Shown one piece after another: positions 48,773-53,034 of a stretch of DNA of 53,034 nt. The stretch is taken from assembly GCA_002441135.1 (NCBI GenBank), contig DJVJ01000027.1, forward strand, positions 26,000-79,033, written 5' to 3'. This DNA is from Caryophanales bacterium UBA6259 (GTDB lineage: Bacteria > Bacillota > Bacilli > Tepidibacillales > Tepidibacillaceae). The stretch's first letter is position 1. The number at the start of each line of letters is the position of its first letter. The position numbers and the translations under genes were made by a program. The notes beneath the pieces are model-generated. The model was not told the origin of the DNA, ran no database searches, and worked only from the letters and a program-made list of their open reading frames with translations.

Positions 48773-49571
48773 GGATATAGGTGAAGGAGATTTAACAAGT
48801 GAAAGCATTTTTGCAGTGGATGATCGTGGTTGTGGTCAATTTCTCGCTAAAGATTCCGGAGTAATTGCTGGTATTTCTATTATTAAAAAAGGATACGAAC
48901 TACTCCATCCAGAAATTGAAGTCCAGCTTCTTGTGCAAGATGGCCAATTAATTGAAAAAGGTCAGATTCTCGCAACTGCTTGTGGTCCAATTCGGTATTT
49001 ATTAACTGGTGAACGTGTCATTCTAAATCTCATTCAGCATTTAAGCGGAATTGCAACAATGACCCATCTCGCAACCAAAAATTTAAACAGTAATCATACA
49101 AGAGTTTGTGATACGCGAAAAACAACCCCAGGTTTAAGAATGCTAGAAAAGTACGCTGTTCGCTGTGGTGGCGGCTTTAATCATCGATTAGGCCTATATG
49201 ACGGAGTGATGATCAAGGATAATCACATTGCACATATGGGAAGTATTTTAAAAGCAGTTGCCAAGGTAAAAGAAAAGTTAGGCCATATGGTCAAGGTAGA
49301 AGTGGAAATTGAAACAAAAGAAGAACTATTGGAGGCAATTGAAGCCAAGGCAGATGTAATTTTACTTGATAATTTATCACCAGATAAGGTAAAGGAGTTT
49401 GTCGCTCTAATTCCAGATTATATTATTACTGAAGCCTCTGGTGGAATTACAATTTCTAATATTGCCGACTATGCGCATACAGGTGTTGATTATATCTCTT
49501 TAGGTGCACTCACCCATTCTGTAACATCCTTAGATATCAGCTTTAATATTGTTGGAGGGAAGAAAGCATGA
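48726..49571 (+). CDS. nadC: Nicotinate-nucleotide pyrophosphorylase (quinolinate phosphoribosyltransferase)
   Basis: Converts quinolinate and PRPP to nicotinate mononucleotide and CO2. 281 residues. Signature DTRKTTPGLRMLEKYAVRCGGGFNHRLGLYDGVMIKDNH, then VEVEIETKEEL and ASGGITISNIADYAHTGVDYIS for PRPP. ATG 48726 has GGAGGG 5 nt upstream and lies inside the end of nadB in another frame; the longer open frame to 48642 has no site. Ends with a 4-nt overlap with nadA. Confidence 0.96.
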   Translation: MNELKLTSLLQQWFIEDIGEGDLTSESIFAVDDRGCGQFLAKDSGVIAGISIIKKGYELLHPEIEVQLLVQDGQLIEKGQILATACGPIRYLLTGERVILNLIQHLSGIATMTHLATKNLNSNHTRVCDTRKTTPGLRMLEKYAVRCGGGFNHRLGLYDGVMIKDNHIAHMGSILKAVAKVKEKLGHMVKVEVEIETKEELLEAIEAKADVILLDNLSPDKVKEFVALIPDYIITEASGGITISNIADYAHTGVDYISLGALTHSVTSLDISFNIVGGKKA

Positions 49572-50623
49572 AGCTACTTGACAGATTAGATCAAATGGAA
49601 GCAAGAATCTTAGAGATTAAAGAAAAATTCGGGGATCGTTTATATATTCCAGGTCATCACTACCAAAAAGATGAAGTGATACAGTTTGCAGATGATACTG
49701 GTGACTCCTTACAGCTCTCACAATTAGCAGCAAAAAACGATAAAGCGGAATTTATTGTTTTTTGTGGTGTTCATTTTATGGCAGAAACTGCAGATATTTT
49801 GACAACTCCTAATCAAAAAGTAATCATCCCAGATTTAAATGCTGGATGTTCAATGGCAGATATGGCCAACATGGAACAAACAAATATTGCTTGGCGTAAT
49901 TTAACGAGTGCTTTTGGAGAAACGATTATTCCTTTGACTTATGTTAATTCAACTGCAGCAATCAAGGCTTTCGTAGGAAAGCATGGTGGAGCTGCACTCA
50001 CTTCCTCTAATGCAAAAGAAGTGTTGAGTTGGGCATTAAACCAAAAGGAAAGAGTTTTATTTTTACCTGATCAACACCTAGGAAGAAATACCGCCTTTGA
50101 CTTAGGGATACCCTTAGAAAAAATGGCAGTTTGGAACCCAATTAAGCATCAATTGGAGTATGAAGGCAGTTTAGAAGAGATTAAAATCATTTTATGGAAG
50201 GGCCATTGCTCTGTTCATCAAAATTTCTCTAAAATGAATATTGATCAAATACGAAAACAAAAACCAGATATGAAAATTATTGTTCATCCAGAGTGCACTT
50301 TTGATATTGTACAGTTAGCGGATGAAAATGGATCTACCAATAAAATTGTTAAAACAATTGAAAACTCCCCAAGTGGTAGTAAGTGGGCAATTGGAACTGA
50401 AACCAATCTTGTTTACCGTTTAGCGAAGCAGTTTCCTGATAAAGAAATTATTTCTCTCAATCCTTATAGCTGCAATTGTTCAACTATGAATCGAATTAAG
50501 CTAGTAGACTTATATCATGTTTTAGAAAAACTAGACCAAGGGGAAATTATAAATCAAATTAGTGTAGATGAGGAAACTGCAAAATATGCAAAACTAGCAC
50601 TTGATCGTATGTTAACTATATGA
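49568..50623 (+). CDS. nadA: Quinolinate synthase
   Basis: A 4Fe-4S enzyme that condenses iminoaspartate with dihydroxyacetone phosphate to quinolinate. 351 residues. Three cluster Cys are in AGCSMADM (about 94), HPECTFDIV (about 231) and NPYSCNCSTMNRI (near 318-320). Substrate motifs: GHHYQKDEVIQFAD, and FLPDQHLGRNTA. The N terminus has IPGHHYQ as in Bacillus NadA. The ATG overlaps the nadC stop (ATGA), with GGAGGG 8 nt upstream. The cysteine desulfurase NifS that sits beside nadBCA in B. subtilis is not present; the divergent gene is the SleB-like hydrolase. Confidence 0.96.
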   Translation: MKLLDRLDQMEARILEIKEKFGDRLYIPGHHYQKDEVIQFADDTGDSLQLSQLAAKNDKAEFIVFCGVHFMAETADILTTPNQKVIIPDLNAGCSMADMANMEQTNIAWRNLTSAFGETIIPLTYVNSTAAIKAFVGKHGGAALTSSNAKEVLSWALNQKERVLFLPDQHLGRNTAFDLGIPLEKMAVWNPIKHQLEYEGSLEEIKIILWKGHCSVHQNFSKMNIDQIRKQKPDMKIIVHPECTFDIVQLADENGSTNKIVKTIENSPSGSKWAIGTETNLVYRLAKQFPDKEIISLNPYSCNCSTMNRIKLVDLYHVLEKLDQGEIINQISVDEETAKYAKLALDRMLTI

Positions 50624-50639
50624 TGGAGAAAGAAAAAAT

Positions 50640-50671
50640 GGCGAATGTGAATTTCACACTCGCCGTTTTTA
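50640..50671. terminator. Shared terminator nadA / pta
   Basis: GGCGA-A-TGTGA pairs with TCACA-C-TCGCC around ATT, then GTTTTTATT. On the minus strand CATTTTTTCT follows, so it can serve both convergent operons. Confidence 0.88.
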
Positions 50672-50688
50672 TTAGTTTATTTGTTTTT

Positions 50689-51663
50689 TTATAGTCCTTG
50701 GCCAGCAGTAATTAACGCTAATTTATAGACATCCTCTGCGTTACAGCCACGGGATAAGTCATTCACAGGTTTATTTAGACCTTGTAGAATTGGACCGATT
50801 GCTTCAAATCCACCTAAACGCTGTACCATTTTATAACCAATATTCCCCGCTTCAAGACTTGGGAAAATGAATACATTCGCTTCTCCTTTTAATGGAGATT
50901 CAGGAGCTTTCTTACTTGCTACAGAAGGAACAAATGCTGCGTCAAATTGGAATTCTCCATCAATTAATAGCTCAGGAGCCGCTTCTTGTGCTAATTTTGT
51001 AGCTTCAACCACTTTTTCGGTTTCTGGTGAAACAGCAGAACCCTTTGTAGAAAAGCTTAGCATTGCTACCTTTGGTTCAATATCAAAAATCTTTGCGGTT
51101 TCTGCGCTAACAATTGCGGTTTCCGCTAAGTCATTTTTATCTGGCGAAATATTAATCGCACAATCAGCAAAAATATATTTTTGCTCTTCTTTTACCATTA
51201 AAAATGCACCTGAAGTTTTTTTAATGCCATTTTTCGTTTTAATAATCTGTAATGCAGGACGAACAGTATCTGCTGTTGAATGAGCTGCACCACTGACAAG
51301 ACCAATTGCTTTCTCCATATATACCAGCATCGTACCAAAATAATTCTCATCTAATAAAATCTTTTTCGCATCTTCTGGTGATACTTTTCCTTTTCGTCTC
51401 TCTACAAAAGATGTAATCATATGATCCATTTCGCTGTAGTTGTTTGGATCAAGAATTTGATAATCACCAAATTGAAGACCTAATTCATTGCTCTTCTTTT
51501 CAATCTCCTGTTGATTGCCAATTAAAATAGGTTTTAATATCCCTTCCTTTGACAATCTAGCAGTTGCTTCTAAAATTCTTTCGTCTAAGCCTTCAGGAAA
51601 AACTATACTTGGATAGGACTTGCTAATCGTTGCTTTCAACTGTTCAAAAAGACCATTACTCAC
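50689..51663 (-). CDS. pta: Phosphate acetyltransferase
   Basis: Interconverts acetyl-CoA and acetyl phosphate, the first step of acetate overflow. 324 residues, the short single-domain bacterial form without the N-terminal DRTGG domain. Family regions: SIVFPEGLDERILEA, GTMLVYMEKAIGLVSGAAHSTADTVRPALQII, VAMLSFSTKGSA, DGEFQFDAAFVP, and NVFIFPSLEAGNIGYKMVQRLGGFEAIGPILQG near the C terminus. GTG 51663 is the start, with GGAGG 7 nt upstream. It stands alone; acetate kinase is not in the window. Confidence 0.96.
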   Translation of the reverse strand: MSNGLFEQLKATISKSYPSIVFPEGLDERILEATARLSKEGILKPILIGNQQEIEKKSNELGLQFGDYQILDPNNYSEMDHMITSFVERRKGKVSPEDAKKILLDENYFGTMLVYMEKAIGLVSGAAHSTADTVRPALQIIKTKNGIKKTSGAFLMVKEEQKYIFADCAINISPDKNDLAETAIVSAETAKIFDIEPKVAMLSFSTKGSAVSPETEKVVEATKLAQEAAPELLIDGEFQFDAAFVPSVASKKAPESPLKGEANVFIFPSLEAGNIGYKMVQRLGGFEAIGPILQGLNKPVNDLSRGCNAEDVYKLALITAGQGL

Positions 51664-51841
51664 TTTTATTCCTCCTATATTTAAAGCATCTAAACTGTAA
51701 AATATACTAATAAAGGTAACATTAGCTATTATAAAGTAAATGTTTCGTTAGTTAAAGCAGTCTTCTTAAATTCAAATTATTTCAAAAATTGAGGGAAACT
51801 ATGATTATCTATATTATTTAAATTCTCCATTCTACCGATAA

Positions 51842-52585
51842 TCATTCAGTTAAAATATATGGTCCTTGTTTTGTTATCGCGATAGTATGTTCATATTGAG
51901 CTGCTAAACTATGATCAACCGTTTTTGCAGTCCAGCCATCCTCTGTAATATAAGCAAATACAGAACCTCTTGTGATCATTGGTTCAATGGTGATAACCAT
52001 CCCTTCCTTTAAAACGATTCCTTGATTAGGAGAACCAAAATGAGGTACTTTAGGATCTTCATGTAATTTCCTGCCTATTCCATGCCCAACAAATTGTCTT
52101 ACAACAGACAAACCATCTGCCTCTGCATAGGATTGAATCGCGTGAGAAATATCACCGATTCGATTGCCAATAACCGCTTTTTCTATTCCAAGATATAATG
52201 ATTTTTTGGTAACGTTCATTAGATGTAATGCTTCACTAGAAATATTCCCTACAGCATATGTCCAAGCAGAATCTGCTAACCATCCATTTTTGTTGACAAC
52301 AATATCAATGGTGACTATATCACCCTCTTGTAATGGGCTGTTTGCAGGGAAACCATGACAAATTACCTCATTGACAGATGAACAAGTAGCAAAAGGAAAT
52401 CCTTTATATCCCTTTTGTTCAGGGGTTGCACCATGACTTGCTAAATATTGCTCCACAAATTGATCGATTTCTAAAGTTGTAACCCCAGGTCTTATTCGCT
52501 TTTCGATTTCTTTATGACAATTTGCAAGAATTACTCCAGCTTCTCGCATTTTTTCTATTTCTTCTTTTGACTTTAATTTAATCAT
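51842..52585 (-). CDS. map: Methionine aminopeptidase, type I
   Basis: Removes the initiator Met from nascent proteins. 247 residues. All metal ligands are visible: Asp in IVTIDIVV, Asp in WLADSAWTY, His in FVGHGIGRKLHEDP, Glu in TIEPMITRG and Glu in YEHTIAI. CSSVNEVICHGFP contains the substrate-pocket His. It is not next to ribosomal protein or adk genes as mapA is in Bacillus, so this stand-alone copy corresponds best to the MapB/YflG type (inference from context). The 178-bp gap before pta shows nothing notable. Confidence 0.95.
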   Translation of the reverse strand: MIKLKSKEEIEKMREAGVILANCHKEIEKRIRPGVTTLEIDQFVEQYLASHGATPEQKGYKGFPFATCSSVNEVICHGFPANSPLQEGDIVTIDIVVNKNGWLADSAWTYAVGNISSEALHLMNVTKKSLYLGIEKAVIGNRIGDISHAIQSYAEADGLSVVRQFVGHGIGRKLHEDPKVPHFGSPNQGIVLKEGMVITIEPMITRGSVFAYITEDGWTAKTVDHSLAAQYEHTIAITKQGPYILTE

Positions 52586-52623
52586 AAAAGCACCTCTTTT
52601 CCATCACGGTAATACATCCTATG

Positions 52624-52652
52624 TCTAGAAAAGCTTGGTTTATGTCGCTTTT
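52624..52652 (-). repeat. Possible degenerate TTAGAAAA repeat, copy G
   Basis: CTAGAAAAGCTTGG matches the first 14 bases of the type II unit except the first base. The following bases (TTTATGTCGCTTTT) diverge and no hairpin arm remains. Like the others it lies after a stop codon, here of the chemotaxis receptor gene on the minus strand. Confidence 0.35.
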
Positions 52653-52657
52653 AAGTT

Positions 52658-53034
52658 TTAATTCAGTTTAGTCGATAATTCCTCACCAAATGCATGCAAT
52701 TCCTCAGCAAGCTTTGCTATCTCCTGACTTGAATCAGACACTTGCTCTGACATTGCAGAGAAGTGTTTTACCTGATTGGTTACTGTGGTAACCTGCTCAA
52801 GGTTATTTGCAATTCCATGAATCATTGTCTCTAACTCGTGCTTTAACTGTTCGGTGTATTTTCCACCTTGATTGACAGAATCATCTGTTTGCTTTACCAC
52901 TTCTAGCATATCTTCTACTGCCTCATGGGATTTAGTGATAAGATTTCTAATATCTTCAAGAGCTGTTTGAGTACTTTGGGCCAAGTTTTTCACTTCCTCA
53001 GCAACTACCGCAAATCCTTTGCCATGCTCCCCAG
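52658..53034 (-). CDS. Methyl-accepting chemotaxis protein, C-terminal part (5' end outside window)
   Basis: The frame is open to the right edge of the window. The visible 125 residues start with the highly conserved hairpin tip GEHGKGFAVVAEEVKNLAQ, which binds CheA and CheW. The descending coiled-coil arm follows, with Gln/Glu pairs as possible methylation sites (NNLEQVTTVTNQ, SEQVSDSSQEI). It ends EELHAFGEELSTKLN without a receptor pentapeptide. The sensor and any membrane helices lie outside. The receptor could be soluble or membrane-bound. Confidence 0.92.
   Translation of the reverse strand, partial: GEHGKGFAVVAEEVKNLAQSTQTALEDIRNLITKSHEAVEDMLEVVKQTDDSVNQGGKYTEQLKHELETMIHGIANNLEQVTTVTNQVKHFSAMSEQVSDSSQEIAKLAEELHAFGEELSTKLN

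Overview
The window is AT-rich, low-GC Firmicutes DNA and reads as a spore-forming member of the Bacillales. The evidence is strong Shine-Dalgarno sequences, frequent TTG and GTG starts, two T-box leaders, a SleB-type cortex hydrolase, FadR- and CcpA-like sites, and Bacillus-type families (DUF2007, DUF456, DUF454, VanZ-like, PilZ). Some enzymes are unusual for a mesophilic Bacillus: short LeuC/LeuD subunits, an archaeal/eukaryal-type prolyl-tRNA synthetase, and a ferredoxin-dependent 2-oxoacid oxidoreductase (KorAB). These fit a thermophilic or anaerobic relative (inference; Tepidibacillus or Vulcanibacillus-like, low confidence). There are no rRNA or tRNA genes, CRISPR arrays or prophages.

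Layout. 1-9.1 kb: the 3' part of an ABC exporter gene, small membrane proteins, two very short genes, an IS200/IS605 insertion (tnpB intact, tnpA frameshifted), an acetyltransferase, the manganese exporter mntP and an EamA transporter. 9.2-14.5 kb: fadH behind a FadR-like operator, a DUF454 pair, a guanidinium-exporter-type SMR protein, a VanZ-like protein and a ferritin-like protein. 14.6-18.9 kb: a D-threonate/D-erythronate catabolic pair (DUF1537 kinase and PdxA2) with a PrpR-type regulator that has lost the sigma-54 contact loop. 19.2-26.7 kb: a TlpA-like thioredoxin, small and membrane proteins, a large PepSY/SLH surface protein, an MFS exporter and a cold-shock protein. 26.9-34.9 kb: korAB, a flavodoxin-fold reductase, a FAD protein with a coiled-coil insertion, T-box-controlled proS and an AIM24-family protein. 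35.2-45.1 kb: one minus-strand operon ilvD-ilvB-ilvH-ilvC-leuA-leuC-leuD-leuB behind a T-box with a CUC (Leu) specifier. 45.4-53.0 kb: a PilZ protein, a SleB-like hydrolase, nadB-nadC-nadA, pta, map and the end of a chemotaxis receptor.

How the genes work together. The ilv-leu operon holds every dedicated step from pyruvate and 2-oxobutyrate to valine and isoleucine precursors and to 2-oxoisocaproate. nadBCA makes NAD from aspartate. FadH with a FadR-like operator points to unsaturated fatty acid degradation, and KorAB would feed 2-oxoglutarate or a related 2-oxoacid into ferredoxin reduction.

The least explained structure is a family of intergenic repeats that starts TTAGAAAA(A/G)CTTGG. It sits directly after the stop codons of unrelated genes (14.5, 19.1, 33.9, 34.9-35.2 and perhaps 52.6 kb). 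One site has a three-unit array in which two perfectly identical 96-bp units flank a 93-bp unit of a second type. The units fold into hairpins that can act as terminators. Other points worth checking are the degenerate PrpR-like regulator with paired direct repeats before its likely target, the TnpB with a shifted RuvC-II glutamate, a twin TTGYGCAA motif at the korAB promoter, and a gene whose ribosome-binding site faces an AUA codon.
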